Assembly: GCF_033406955.1 (NCBI RefSeq)
Contig: NZ_CP137734.1
Coordinates: forward strand, 806,001-870,000
Length of the DNA stretch: 64,000 nucleotides
Reading direction: 5' to 3'
Source: Streptomyces violaceoruber
GTDB taxonomy: Bacteria > Actinomycetota > Actinomycetes > Streptomycetales > Streptomycetaceae
Below the pieces are notes generated by a model. That model worked only from the letters and a program-made list of their open reading frames with translations, searched no databases and had not been told where the DNA came from. The translations under genes and the position numbers were made by a program. Below, piece after piece: positions 25,542 to 34,978 of this stretch; position 1 is the stretch's first letter, and each line of letters opens with the position of its first letter.

Positions 25542-26981
25542 TCACCCGGTCGGCAGCGCCACGTACTGGTACTCCAGGAACTCCTCGATCCCGACCCGGC
25601 CGCCCTCCCGGCCGAGCCCCGACTGCTTGACGCCTCCGAAGGGCGCGGCGGGATTGGAGACCAGGCCGGTGTTGAGTCCGACCATGCCGACGTCCAGGCG
25701 CTCGCTGACCCGCAGGGCGCGGTCCAGGCCCTCGGTGAAGACGTAGCCGACGAGCCCCCAGGGGGTGTCGTTGGCCCGGCGGACCACCTCGTCCTCGTCG
25801 TCGAAGGTGAGGATCGCGGCGACCGGGCCGAAGATCTCCGTCGCCATCAGGCGGCTCTCCGGTGCGACGTCGGTGAGTACCGTGGGCGGGTAGAAGCAGC
25901 CGGGGCCCTCGGGCGTGGTGCCGCCGACGAGTACCCGCGCGCCGCGCTCCACCGCGTCGGCGACCAGCTCCTCGACCTTGGCCCGCCCGGCGGCGTCGAT
26001 GAGCGGTCCCACGTCGACGCCGTCGCCGGTGCCGGGGCCCACCACCAGCGCGCCCATCCGGCGGGCCAGCCGGTCGGCGAACTCCCCCGCCACCGAGCGG
26101 TGCACGAAGAAGCGGTTGGCGGCGGTGCACGCCTCGCCCATGTTGCGCATCTTGGCGACCATCGCGCCGTCCACGGCCGCGTCGAGGTCCGCGTCGTCGA
26201 AGACCACGAACGGCGCGTTGCCGCCCAGCTCCATCGAGGTCCGCACGACGGTGTCCGCGCACTGTGCCAGGAGCAGCCGCCCCACGGCCGTCGAACCGGT
26301 GAAGGACAGCTTGCGGATGCGCCCGCCGCGCAGCAGCGGTTCGCACACCTCCCCCGCCCGCGAGGTCGTGACGACGTTCAGCACCCCGTCGGGCAGACCC
26401 GCCTCCTTGAGGATCGCGGCCAGGGCCAGGCTGGAGAGCGGGGTCTGCGGGGCCGGTTTGAGCACCATCGTGCAGCCGGCCGCGACCGCGGGGCCGATCT
26501 TGCGGGTGCCCATGGCGAGCGGGAAGTTCCACGGGGTGATCAGCAGACAGGGGCCCACCGGGCGCCGGGACAGCAGCATGCGGTTGCGTCCGTCGGGCAG
26601 GACGCCGTGGCCGCCGTCGATCCGGACGGCCTCCTCGGAGAACCAGCGGAAGAACTCCGCCGCGTAGGCCACCTCGCCCCGGGCCTCGGCCAGCGGCTTG
26701 CCCATCTCGGAGGTCATCAGGCGGGCCAGCGCGTCCGTGCGCTCCAGGACGATCTCGTAGGCGCGGCGCAGGATCTCGCTGCGCGCCCTCGGCGCCGCCC
26801 GGGCCCACTCCTCCTGCGCCTGGACCGCCGCCTCCTCGGCGAGCCGGGCGTCCTTGGGTCCCGCGTCGGCGACGTGGGCCAGGATCTCGCCGGTCGCCGG
26901 GTCGTCCACGGGCATGACGGCGCCGTCCGCGGCGTCCGCCCAGGCACCGCCGAGGAAGAGCTGCGTGGGGGTGTCGGTCAT
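25542..26981 (-). CDS. gabD: Succinate-semialdehyde dehydrogenase (NAD(P)+)
   Basis: A 479-aa aldehyde dehydrogenase. The coenzyme-binding region is LLITPWNFPLAMGTRKIGPAVAAGCT, the glutamate motif is SMELGGNAPFVVFDD, and the catalytic cysteine is C285 in MGEACTAANRFFVH. IFGPVAAILTFDDEDE and PFGGVKQSGLGREGG are also typical of the GabD class. It oxidises succinate semialdehyde to succinate as the second step of GABA breakdown. It follows gabT by 67 nt in the same operon. Confidence 0.93.
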   Translation of the reverse strand: MTDTPTQLFLGGAWADAADGAVMPVDDPATGEILAHVADAGPKDARLAEEAAVQAQEEWARAAPRARSEILRRAYEIVLERTDALARLMTSEMGKPLAEARGEVAYAAEFFRWFSEEAVRIDGGHGVLPDGRNRMLLSRRPVGPCLLITPWNFPLAMGTRKIGPAVAAGCTMVLKPAPQTPLSSLALAAILKEAGLPDGVLNVVTTSRAGEVCEPLLRGGRIRKLSFTGSTAVGRLLLAQCADTVVRTSMELGGNAPFVVFDDADLDAAVDGAMVAKMRNMGEACTAANRFFVHRSVAGEFADRLARRMGALVVGPGTGDGVDVGPLIDAAGRAKVEELVADAVERGARVLVGGTTPEGPGCFYPPTVLTDVAPESRLMATEIFGPVAAILTFDDEDEVVRRANDTPWGLVGYVFTEGLDRALRVSERLDVGMVGLNTGLVSNPAAPFGGVKQSGLGREGGRVGIEEFLEYQYVALPTG

Positions 26982-27048
26982 GGGGTTCCTCCTGAGCGCC
27001 GGTGCGTTGTCCCCGCGGGGCGGGTCGTGGAGCGGTGCGCGGCGGCCG

Positions 27049-28317
27049 TCATCGTCCCGCCGCTCCCGACGTACCGGCCTCGACGGCGGCGGCCCACGCC
27101 CTCAGGCCCTCGTCGACGGCCGTCTCGTCGATCACCAGGGCCGGGATCATGCGCACCACCTGGTTCCACGCCCCGCACAGCAGCAGGAGCAGTCCCTCGT
27201 CGACGGCGGCCCGCTGCACCCGGGCGGCGGTCTCCGGGTCCGGCTCGCCGTCGGCGGTGACGAACTCGCTGGCCAGCATCAGTCCCATGCCGCGTACGTC
27301 GCCGACGGCCGGGTTCCGGGACGCCACCGCCTCCAGGCCGTGGCGCAGCCGGGCGCCCATCGCCTCGGCGTTCTCGACGAGCTTCTCGTCGCGCACGACG
27401 TCCAGCGTGGCGCAGGCCGCCGCGCACGCGACCGCGTTGGCGCCGTACGTCCCGCCCTGCGAGCCCGCCCAGGCCTTGCGCATCAGCTCCTCGGGGGCGG
27501 CGATGGCGGAGAGCGGGAAGCCGCTGGCGAGGCCCTTGGCGGTGACCAGGATGTCGGGGGCGACACCGAAGTGCTCGTGGCCCCAGAACCGGCCGGTGCG
27601 GCCCACGCCGGTCTGCACCTCGTCCAGGATGAGCAGGAAGCCGTGCCGGTCGGCGCGCTCGCGCAGGCCCTCGACGAAGGCGCGGTTCGCGGGCACGTAC
27701 CCGCCCTCGCCCAGGACCGGTTCCACGATGACGGCGGCGGTGTCGGCGGGCGAGGAGATCGTCTGGAGGGTGTAGTCCAGCTCCTGGAGCGCGAAGCGGG
27801 TGGCGGTCTCCTCGTCCCAGCCGTAGCGGAAGGCCGTCGGGAAGGGGGTGACGACCACGCCGCTCATCAGCGGTGAGAACCCGGACCGGAAGCGGGTGCC
27901 GGAGGTGGTCATGGAGGCGGCGGCCACCGTACGGCCGTGGAAGCCGCCGTGGCAGACCAGCACGTTGGGCCGTCCGGTGGCCTGGCGGGCCAGGCGCAGC
28001 GCGGCCTCGACCGCCTCGCTGCCGGAGTTGGTGAAGAAGAGGCTGTCCAGGCTCTGCGGCAGCACCTCGCCGAGCTTGTCGACCAGGCGCCGCAGCGGCG
28101 GGTGCATGACGGTGGTGTACTGCCCGTGGACCAGGGTGGCGACCTGCTCCTGGGCGGCGGCCACGACCCGGGGGTGGCAGTGGCCGGTGCTGGTGACGCC
28201 GATACCGGCGGTGAAGTCCAGATAGCGGCGGCCGTCCTCGCCCTCGATGTGGACCCCCTCGCCCCGGACCGCCACCACGGGGGTGGCCTGGCGAAGGTGC
28301 GGCGACAGTGCGGTCAT
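27049..28317 (-). CDS. gabT: 4-aminobutyrate aminotransferase
   Basis: A 422-aa class III PLP aminotransferase. Signatures are DFTAGIGVTSTGHCHP, FFTNSGSEAVEAALRLAR, HGGFHGRTVAAASMT, LILDEVQTGVGRTGRFWGHEHFGVAPDILVTAKGLASGFPLSAI with the PLP lysine K261, and GGTYGANAVACAAA. Operon position with gabD and divergence from a PucR regulator favour GABA as substrate over ornithine. The ATG at 28317 has GGGAGA upstream. Confidence 0.88.
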   Translation of the reverse strand: MTALSPHLRQATPVVAVRGEGVHIEGEDGRRYLDFTAGIGVTSTGHCHPRVVAAAQEQVATLVHGQYTTVMHPPLRRLVDKLGEVLPQSLDSLFFTNSGSEAVEAALRLARQATGRPNVLVCHGGFHGRTVAAASMTTSGTRFRSGFSPLMSGVVVTPFPTAFRYGWDEETATRFALQELDYTLQTISSPADTAAVIVEPVLGEGGYVPANRAFVEGLRERADRHGFLLILDEVQTGVGRTGRFWGHEHFGVAPDILVTAKGLASGFPLSAIAAPEELMRKAWAGSQGGTYGANAVACAAACATLDVVRDEKLVENAEAMGARLRHGLEAVASRNPAVGDVRGMGLMLASEFVTADGEPDPETAARVQRAAVDEGLLLLLCGAWNQVVRMIPALVIDETAVDEGLRAWAAAVEAGTSGAAGR

Positions 28318-28396
28318 GCTCGTCTCCCGGCCTGCTCGTCGGTCTCCTGCGGTCCCCCGAGCCTTCCCGCCCCGGCGGGCGCAGCAACGCGTGATC

Positions 28397-28421
28397 TGTC
28401 CGGCCGGGGCAGCGTGTCCGG
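28397..28421. promoter_or_regulatory. Direct repeat in the gabT/pucR control region
   Basis: TGTCCGG occurs at 28397-28403 and 28415-28421, 18 bp apart, in the 151-nt gap between the divergent gabT and PucR genes. It is a candidate regulator site, weakly supported. Confidence 0.3.
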
Positions 28422-28468
28422 ACGATGTGTCAGGCGTTCGGCGTAACGTGAGTACCGAGGGAGGCACC

Positions 28469-30115
28469 GTGAGCGAGAACCGGGAGCCGGGCCCGGCGGG
28501 CCGGTCGCCCACCGTGGCCGACGTGCTGGCGCTGCCGGTGCTGGCGGGGGGCGAGCCGCGGGTGGTCGCCGGCGAGGAGCACGTGGACCGTCCGGTCCGC
28601 TGGGTCCACATCACCGAACTGACGGACCCCGCCTCCTTCCTCAAGGGCGGCGAACTCGTCCTCACCACCGGCATGCCCCTGCCCGACGACCCCGCCGGGG
28701 TGCGCCGCTACGTCGACGAACTCGCCGCCGTCGGTGCCGCCGCCCTGGTCATCGAGCTGGTCCGCCGCTATCACCGGCCGCCCGACGCCCTGGTGGGGGC
28801 CTGCCGTGCGCGCGGTCTGCCGCTCGTCACGCTGGCCAGGGACGTCAACTTCCTGGAGGTCACCCAGGTGGTCCACACCCTGATCCTCGGCCACCAGGCG
28901 GAGGCGATGCGCAGGACGCAGGGCGTCCACGAGGCGTTCACCGCCCTCACCCTGCGCGGCGCGGGCCCGGAGGAGGTGCTGCGCGCCGCGGCCGGGATGA
29001 GCGGCCGCACGGTCGTGCTGGAGGACCTGGTGCACCGGGCGCTGGTCTGCGAGGCCCCGGGGTCCACGGCCGGGGCCGCGCTCACGGACTGGGAACGGCG
29101 CTCACGCACCACGCCGGTCACCGACCGCGCGGGAGTCTCGGGCCCCGAGGAGTGGCTCACGGCCCCCGTGGAGTACCAGGGCGAGCGGTGGGGCCGGGTG
29201 GTCATGCTGCCCGCCGTGCCGTCCGGCCGCGCCTTCGGCCCCGAGGACGTCACGGTGCTGGAGCGGACCGCGATGGCGCTCACCATCGCCCGTCTCACCC
29301 GCCCCACGCCCTGGGAACGCACCGCCCACCGCAACGTCCTGCGCGACCTGGTGGAGCAGCGTCACCGCGCTCCCGGGGACGCGCGGGCCCGGGTCGCGGC
29401 CCTCGGGCTGCCCGCGGAACACGCCCGCTTCGTCGCCGTCCTGGCGGACCTGCCCGCCCAGGAGGACACCGGGGCGGCCGAGACACGGCTCTGCGGGGAA
29501 CTGACCGCCACGGGGGCGCAGGTCCTGGTCGGTCTGCTCTCCCCCACCCGGCTCGGAGTGCTGCTGGCGCTGCGCCCGTCCCGGCCGTGGCGCGAGGCCG
29601 TGGAGCAGGTGAGCCGCACCGCCCTGGACGCGGCCCCGGGTGCGACGGTGTGCGCCGGCTCACCGGCCGGCGACCTCGCCGACGTGGCCCGGTCGTTCCG
29701 CGAGGCGGCCCGGGTGGCCGAGGCCACCGCACCCGGCCTGCCGCTCCCTTCCGGCCGCTCCTTCCACGAGCGGTCCGACATCGGCCTGCGCGGCCTGCTG
29801 TTCGCGCTGCGCGACGACCTCCGCGTCCAGGACTACGCGGAGCGGCAGCTGGGCCCGCTCCTCGACCACGACGCCCGGCACGGCACCGATCTCGTGGCGA
29901 CCTTGCGGGGCTATCTGGACGCGGCGGGCAACAAGACGGTCGCCGCCCGCTCGGCGGGTCTGTCCCGGGAGACCGTCTACCAGCGGCTGCGCACCATCGA
30001 GCGGCTGCTCGGCCGCGACCTGGAGTCCGGCGAGCAGCGCACCGAACTCCACGCGGCCCTGCACGCCGTCGACGCGCTGCGGGCCCGCCCGCACCCCGGC
30101 GACCGCGACCGATGA
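28469..30115 (+). CDS. PucR-family transcriptional regulator
   Basis: A 548-aa PucR-type activator. The N-terminal PucR domain reads VADVLALPVLAGGEPRVVAG, RPVRWVHITELTDPASFLKGGELVLTTGM. A GGDEF-like middle region follows. The C-terminal PucR HTH is YLDAAGNKTVAARSAGLSRETVYQRLRTIERLLGRDL. The GTG at 28469 has GAGGGAGG five bases upstream. Its divergent position makes GABA or a related amine the likely inducer and gabTD the likely target, which is inference. Confidence 0.9.
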   Translation: MSENREPGPAGRSPTVADVLALPVLAGGEPRVVAGEEHVDRPVRWVHITELTDPASFLKGGELVLTTGMPLPDDPAGVRRYVDELAAVGAAALVIELVRRYHRPPDALVGACRARGLPLVTLARDVNFLEVTQVVHTLILGHQAEAMRRTQGVHEAFTALTLRGAGPEEVLRAAAGMSGRTVVLEDLVHRALVCEAPGSTAGAALTDWERRSRTTPVTDRAGVSGPEEWLTAPVEYQGERWGRVVMLPAVPSGRAFGPEDVTVLERTAMALTIARLTRPTPWERTAHRNVLRDLVEQRHRAPGDARARVAALGLPAEHARFVAVLADLPAQEDTGAAETRLCGELTATGAQVLVGLLSPTRLGVLLALRPSRPWREAVEQVSRTALDAAPGATVCAGSPAGDLADVARSFREAARVAEATAPGLPLPSGRSFHERSDIGLRGLLFALRDDLRVQDYAERQLGPLLDHDARHGTDLVATLRGYLDAAGNKTVAARSAGLSRETVYQRLRTIERLLGRDLESGEQRTELHAALHAVDALRARPHPGDRDR

Positions 30116-30180
30116 GTTTTCCGCCGGCCACCGGTCGTAAGGGTGGACCGACCGCACACGACCACGTTGGGGAACCTCGC

Positions 30181-30753
30181 ATGCGTACTCTGATCAGCAC
30201 CGCCTTCGTCTCGCTCGACGGTGTCGTGGAGGCCCCGGGCGGCGAGCCCGGCTACCGGAACACCGGCTGGACCGTCAAGCTGGTGGACTTCCTCCCCGAG
30301 GCGTACGAGATCAAGGGCCGGGAGCAGGAAGAGGCCTCGGCGCTGCTCCTCGGCCGGGTCAGCTACGAGGCCTTCAGCCCGGTGTGGCCGGACATGGCGG
30401 AGTTCCCCGGGTACCGGGCGATGCCGAAGTACGTCGTCTCCACCACCCTCGCCGAGGACGACCTGGTCACGAACTGGGGCGAGACGACGATCCTGCGCTC
30501 GCTCGACGAGGTCGCCGCGCTGAAGGAGGGCGAGGGCGGTCCGATCATCGTCCACGGCAGCGCCGCCCTGAACCGGAGCCTGTCGGACGCCGGTCTGATC
30601 GACCGCTACCACCTGCTGGTCTTCCCGCTGCTGCTCGGCGCGGGCAAGCGGCTGTTCAGCGACTCGGACAAGGACGCCCGGAAGCTGAGGCTCGTCGAGC
30701 ACGAGGTGTACGCCAACGGCATCCAGAAGAACGTCTTCGACGTCGTCCGCTGA
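30181..30753 (+). CDS. Dihydrofolate reductase-family protein (RibD C-terminal domain)
   Basis: A 190-aa protein with the RibD_C/DHFR-like fold: MRTLISTAFVSLDGVVEAPGGEPGY, ALLLGRVSYEAFSPVWP, KYVVSTTL, GGPIIVHGSAALNRSLSDAGLIDRYHLLVFPLLLGAGKRLF. It binds NADPH in this family; physiological substrates are mostly unknown. A terminator shared with the convergent GH3 gene follows at once. Confidence 0.9.
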   Translation: MRTLISTAFVSLDGVVEAPGGEPGYRNTGWTVKLVDFLPEAYEIKGREQEEASALLLGRVSYEAFSPVWPDMAEFPGYRAMPKYVVSTTLAEDDLVTNWGETTILRSLDEVAALKEGEGGPIIVHGSAALNRSLSDAGLIDRYHLLVFPLLLGAGKRLFSDSDKDARKLRLVEHEVYANGIQKNVFDVVR

Positions 30754-30760
30754 ACCGCCC

Positions 30761-30793
30761 GGCGAGCGGTGGTCGCGGGGACCACCGCTCGCC
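30761..30793. terminator. Bidirectional terminator between the DHFR-like and GH3 genes
   Basis: A perfect 14-bp stem, GGCGAGCGGTGGTC (30761-30774) with its complement at 30780-30793, and a 5-nt loop between convergent genes. Confidence 0.88.
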
Positions 30794-30806
30794 GTCCATG
30801 GGCCGC

Positions 30807-33200
30807 TCAGGCGCCCTCGACCGCGCCTTCCACGGTCTCCTGCGCGAAGACGGCGTGCAGCCGCCGGGTGTGGTCGACCCGCCGTTCCGGTCCGGTGAGC
30901 GCGACCGTCGCCGTCAGCCGCGGCTCGGTGCTGGACGCGGCGAACCGCAGCTCCAGGTCGCCCGGTTCGACGATCCGGCGGCCGTCGCGGCCGGTGAAGG
31001 AGGCGAGGTCGGCTGGGACCTCGACGCGCACCCGGCGGGCCTCGCCGGGGGCCAGCGGCACCCGCGTGTAGCCGATGAGGCGCTGCACCGGCTGGACGAC
31101 GGAGGCGACCGGGTCGTGCAGGTAGAGCTGCACCACCTCGGTGCCGTGCCGTTCGCCGGTGTTGCGGACGGTCAGCTCCAGCGAGAACGCACCGTCGGTC
31201 GGCGCCTCCTTGGTGTGCGCCACCAGGTCGCTCCAGGCGAACGTGGTGTACGTGAGCCCGTGCCCGAAGCCGAAGGCCGGTGTCGGGTCGATGTTGGACA
31301 CCTCGCTGGCCTGGGCGAGCCGCGCCCCGAGGTAGGTGGTCGGCTGGGCACCCGCGCTGCCGGGCACGCTGACGGGCAGCCTGCCGGTGGGGCTGGTGCG
31401 TCCGCTGAGCACGCCGGCGAGCGCCGCGGTGCCCTCCTCACCGGGGAAGAACGACTGCACGATCGCGGCGGACTCGGCGATGGCGCGGCCGAGTGCGTAG
31501 GGCCGTCCGGCGAGCAGCACGGTGACCACCGGGGTGCCGGAGTCGAGCAGCGCGTCGAGGAGCCGCTGCTGGGCGCCGGGCAGGGTGAGGGACTCGGCGT
31601 CGCAGCCCTCGCCGCTGGTGCCCCGGCCGAACAGGCCCGCGCGGTCGCCCAGTACGGCGACGACGACGTCCGCGGCCCGGGCCGCGTCCACCGCCTCGCC
31701 GATGCCGGACACCTCGCCGTCGTCGACGCCGGTGCCGCGGGCGAGGGTGATGTCGGCGTCGGGGAACTCGGCGGTCAGGGTGTCGTACAGGGTGGGCAGG
31801 TCGAGGCCGACCGGGACCTCCGGGTGCTGCACCCCGACGTGGCGCGGGAAGGAGTAGCAGCCGAGTACGGCGGTGGCCTCGGCGGCGTTGGGGCCGATCA
31901 GTGCGATGCGGCGGGGCCGGGCGAGCGGCAGGGTGCCGTCGTTGGTGAGCAGGACGACCGCCTTCTCGGCGATCTCGCGGGCCAGTTCCCGGTTCTCGGG
32001 CCGGTCCAGGTCGATCCGGCCGCGCAGCGCCTCCGGGTCCGAGAGGTCCACTCCGTCGAGCGCGGGCGGAACCGGGCTCCAGTCCGGGTCGAGCAGTCCG
32101 AGCTCCGCCTTCTGTCCCAGGACGCGGCGCAGCGCCCGGTCGATGAGGGCCTCGGGCACCCGGCCGTCGGTGACCGCATCGACGAGCGGGGTCCCGAAGG
32201 TCTTGACGGTGGGCAGCTCGACGTCGAGGCCCGCCTTCAGCGCGGCTCCGGCGGCGTCGGCCCAGTCGGCGGTGATGCCGTGCAGCGTCTTGAGGAAGGC
32301 GATGCCGAAGTAGTCGGCGACGACCGTTCCCTCGAAGCCCCAGGTGTCGCGCAGCAGCCCGGTCAGCAGCGCCTCGTCGGCCGCTGCGGGCACGCCGTCG
32401 ATGTCGGTGTAGGCGGACATCACGGAGCGGGAGCCGCCCTCGCGGACGGCCATCTCGAACGGCGGGAGCAGGACGTCGGCCCGCTCGCGGGTGCCCACGG
32501 AGGAGGGAGCGAGGTTGCGGCCGGCGCGGGAGGCGGAGTAGCCCACGAAGTGCTTGAGGGTGGCGACGATGCCGGCGGACTCCAGGCCCTGCACGTACGC
32601 GGTACCGATGGTGCCGACGAGGTAGGGGTCCTCGCCGATGGTCTCCTCCACCCTGCCCCAGCGGGCGTCGCGGACCACGTCGAGCACGGGGGCGAGGCCC
32701 TGGTGGATGCCGACGGACCGCATGTCGCGGCCGATGGCGGCGGCCATCCGGCGCACCGCGTCCGGGTCGAAGGTGGCGCCCCAGGACAGCGGGACGGGGT
32801 AGGCCGTGGCGCCCCAGGCGGCGAAGCCGGCCAGGCACTCCTCATGGGCGACGGCGGGGATGCCGAAGCGGCCGGCCGAGGTGATGCGGGCCTGCGTGCG
32901 CATGAGCGAGAGCGCGCCGAGCGCGGGGTCGACCGGGACGGTGCCGAAGGGCCGGGTGAGCTGACCGAGCCCGGCGGGCACGAGCGCGTCGAGGTCGACG
33001 GCCTCCTCCATGTCGTGCTGATGGGGGGCGACTTCGCCGCCCTGGTCGGAGGCACCCACCCACACTCCGTACAGCTGGGCGATCTTCTCCTCCAGGGTCA
33101 TCGCGGCGACGAGCGCGTCGACCCTGGTGGCGACGGGGTGGTTGGGGTCGTTCCAGAGGGGGATTTCGGGGGTGGTCTCTACAGCCACGTCGGCAGTCAC
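30807..33200 (-). CDS. GH3 family beta-glycosidase
   Basis: A 797-aa cytoplasmic GH3 enzyme. The N-terminal barrel has RDARWGRVEETIGEDPYLVG, ATLKHFVGYSASRAGRN and the nucleophile D296 in GTVVADYFG. A second alpha/beta domain (AVVLLTNDGTLPLARPRRIALIGPNA) and a C-terminal fibronectin-III-like domain (LELTVRNTGERHGTEVVQLYLHD) complete the beta-glucosidase/xylosidase layout. No signal peptide. The GTG at 33200 overlaps the permease stop (GTGA); the open frame beyond it is a shadow of the permease. As last gene of an importer operon it should hydrolyse the imported oligosaccharide, probably a beta-glucoside or xyloside. Confidence 0.92.
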   Translation of the reverse strand: MTADVAVETTPEIPLWNDPNHPVATRVDALVAAMTLEEKIAQLYGVWVGASDQGGEVAPHQHDMEEAVDLDALVPAGLGQLTRPFGTVPVDPALGALSLMRTQARITSAGRFGIPAVAHEECLAGFAAWGATAYPVPLSWGATFDPDAVRRMAAAIGRDMRSVGIHQGLAPVLDVVRDARWGRVEETIGEDPYLVGTIGTAYVQGLESAGIVATLKHFVGYSASRAGRNLAPSSVGTRERADVLLPPFEMAVREGGSRSVMSAYTDIDGVPAAADEALLTGLLRDTWGFEGTVVADYFGIAFLKTLHGITADWADAAGAALKAGLDVELPTVKTFGTPLVDAVTDGRVPEALIDRALRRVLGQKAELGLLDPDWSPVPPALDGVDLSDPEALRGRIDLDRPENRELAREIAEKAVVLLTNDGTLPLARPRRIALIGPNAAEATAVLGCYSFPRHVGVQHPEVPVGLDLPTLYDTLTAEFPDADITLARGTGVDDGEVSGIGEAVDAARAADVVVAVLGDRAGLFGRGTSGEGCDAESLTLPGAQQRLLDALLDSGTPVVTVLLAGRPYALGRAIAESAAIVQSFFPGEEGTAALAGVLSGRTSPTGRLPVSVPGSAGAQPTTYLGARLAQASEVSNIDPTPAFGFGHGLTYTTFAWSDLVAHTKEAPTDGAFSLELTVRNTGERHGTEVVQLYLHDPVASVVQPVQRLIGYTRVPLAPGEARRVRVEVPADLASFTGRDGRRIVEPGDLELRFAASSTEPRLTATVALTGPERRVDHTRRLHAVFAQETVEGAVEGA

Positions 33201-34015
33201 TTTCCTCCGACACCCATCAGCCCCTGGACCAGGGCACGACGGGCGAACAGGTAGACGAGCAGGATGGGCACCATGGACAGCACCACGGCTCCCAGCAGAC
33301 CGGGGATGTCGATCCCGTGCGCGGTCTGGAAGTTGTACAGACCCAGGGTGACCACCTTGGTGGAGTCGGACTGGGTCAGGACCAGCGGGAACAGGAAGCC
33401 GTTCCACGCCTGGAGCGCGGAGAACACCACGATGGTGGACAGTCCCCCGCGGGACAGCGGCATGACGAGCTGGAAGAACATGCGCCGGGGGCTCGCGCCG
33501 TCCATCGCCATGGCCTCGTACAGCTCCGGGGAGATGTCGCGCATGGAGCCGCTGAGGATGAGCGCGGACATCGGCAGGCAGAACGCGGCCGTGGGCAGGA
33601 TGACGCCGAGCAGGTTGTCGTACAGCCCGGCCTCGCTGATCAGGTAGAACATCGGCACGATCACGGCCTGGGCCGGGATGGCGAGGCCGAGCAGGAACAG
33701 CCGGAAGATCGCCGACGTGGCCCTGCCGCGGCTGCGGACGATGGCGTAGGCGAGCGGCGGCACCAGCAGCAGCACGATGCCGATCACGCAGGCGGTGACG
33801 ACGAGCGTGTTGAAGAAGTACTGGCCGAAGCCGGAGTCGAAGGCGCCGGTGAAGTTGTCCAGCGTGAAGCTGTCCGGGAGGGAGACGGGGCCGTTCTCGG
33901 CGTAGTCCTGGCGGGTGCGCAGGGTCGCGGCGAGCATCACGTACAGCGGCAGGCCGACCAGGACGAGCCAGACGAGCGAGCCGGCGCCGGCCAGGTAGTT
34001 GGGTCGGCGCCTCAT
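33197..34015 (-). CDS. Sugar ABC transporter permease (MalG-like)
   Basis: A 272-aa inner-membrane permease of the carbohydrate uptake-1 family, with six predicted helices. The cytoplasmic EAA loop reads ELYEAMAMDGASPRRMFFQLVMPLSRGG. It overlaps the upstream permease by ATGA and the downstream GH3 by GTGA. No ATPase gene is nearby; in Streptomyces the shared MsiK ATPase usually energises such importers. Confidence 0.93.
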   Translation of the reverse strand: MRRRPNYLAGAGSLVWLVLVGLPLYVMLAATLRTRQDYAENGPVSLPDSFTLDNFTGAFDSGFGQYFFNTLVVTACVIGIVLLLVPPLAYAIVRSRGRATSAIFRLFLLGLAIPAQAVIVPMFYLISEAGLYDNLLGVILPTAAFCLPMSALILSGSMRDISPELYEAMAMDGASPRRMFFQLVMPLSRGGLSTIVVFSALQAWNGFLFPLVLTQSDSTKVVTLGLYNFQTAHGIDIPGLLGAVVLSMVPILLVYLFARRALVQGLMGVGGK

Positions 34016-34968
34016 GACACACCCTCCATGGAGCTGCGCATCTTGTCGTAGCCGGAGACCCGGACGACGATCAGCGAGATGATCGTGGCCGCGACGACCA
34101 GGGCCAGGGCGATCGCGGAGCCGATGCCGTAGTCGAAGCTCTTGAAGGCCTTGTCGTACATGTAGTAGGCGCTGATGGTGGTGTCGGTGCCGGGACCGCC
34201 CTGCGTCAGGATGAGGACGGTCTCGAACGTGGTCAGGCCGCCGACGATCATCAGGATCATCGAGGTGATCATGGAGGTGCGCAGCTGCGGCAGGGTGATG
34301 TGGAAGAACTGCCGGTAGCGGCCCGCCCCGTCGATCTCCGCGGCCTGGTACAGCACCTGCGGGACCGCGCGGGCGGCGCCCTGGTAGATCAGCGTGTGGA
34401 ACGGCGTGAACTGCCAGGTGCTGACGAACGCCAGCACCCCGATGGCGGTGGTCTGTTCACCGAACAGGTTGCCGTCACCGAAGAGCCAGGTCGCCTCCGC
34501 CGGGATGCCGAAGTTCGGGTCGAGCAGTGCCCGCCAGAGCACGGACACGGCCGTCGCGGACAGCAGCAGGGGGATGAAGTAGATGACCGACAGGACGGCC
34601 CGGTTGCGCTGGTGACCGGCGGCCCAGACGCCGAGCAGGATGCTCAGCGGGGTCTGCAGGACCACGCCGAGCACGGTGAGCAGCAGGGTCAGCCAGATGC
34701 TCTTGAGCATCACCGGGTCGTCGGCGAGACGCGACCAGTTGTCCGTGCCGACGAACTCGGGCGAGCTGATCCCGTCCCAGCTCATGAAGGACAGCACCGC
34801 CACCATGATCAGCGGGACGATCGCGAAGAGGGCGAAGAACAGTGCGGCGGGCACCGCCCAGGCAAAGCTGGGGCGGCCCACCGTCGTCGTGGACGGGGCG
34901 GGCGGCCGCCGCCGGGACTCCTTGCGGGATCCGGCGGCGGGCCGAGCGCTCGTGAGGTGTGTGGTCAT
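34012..34968 (-). CDS. Sugar ABC transporter permease (MalF-like)
   Basis: A 318-aa permease with an Arg/Pro-rich cytoplasmic N-terminus, a first helix (FAWAVPAALFFALFAIVPLIMVAVL) and an EAA loop VLYQAAEIDGAGRYRQFFHITLPQLR. It begins 10 nt after the binding-protein stop and pairs with the permease at 33197 to form the transmembrane channel. Confidence 0.93.
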   Translation of the reverse strand: MTTHLTSARPAAGSRKESRRRPPAPSTTTVGRPSFAWAVPAALFFALFAIVPLIMVAVLSFMSWDGISSPEFVGTDNWSRLADDPVMLKSIWLTLLLTVLGVVLQTPLSILLGVWAAGHQRNRAVLSVIYFIPLLLSATAVSVLWRALLDPNFGIPAEATWLFGDGNLFGEQTTAIGVLAFVSTWQFTPFHTLIYQGAARAVPQVLYQAAEIDGAGRYRQFFHITLPQLRTSMITSMILMIVGGLTTFETVLILTQGGPGTDTTISAYYMYDKAFKSFDYGIGSAIALALVVAATIISLIVVRVSGYDKMRSSMEGVS

Positions 34969-34978
34969 GAGCCGTTCG

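Noticed and set aside
30807..34022. A single 1071-codon GH3 fusion protein
   Set aside because: The part 5' of 33200 is the permease gene read in another frame; GTG at 33200 overlaps the permease stop and gives a normal GH3 length.
33197..34968. Missing ATPase taken as a broken transporter
   Set aside because: Streptomyces sugar importers commonly lack a local ATPase and use the shared MsiK protein.
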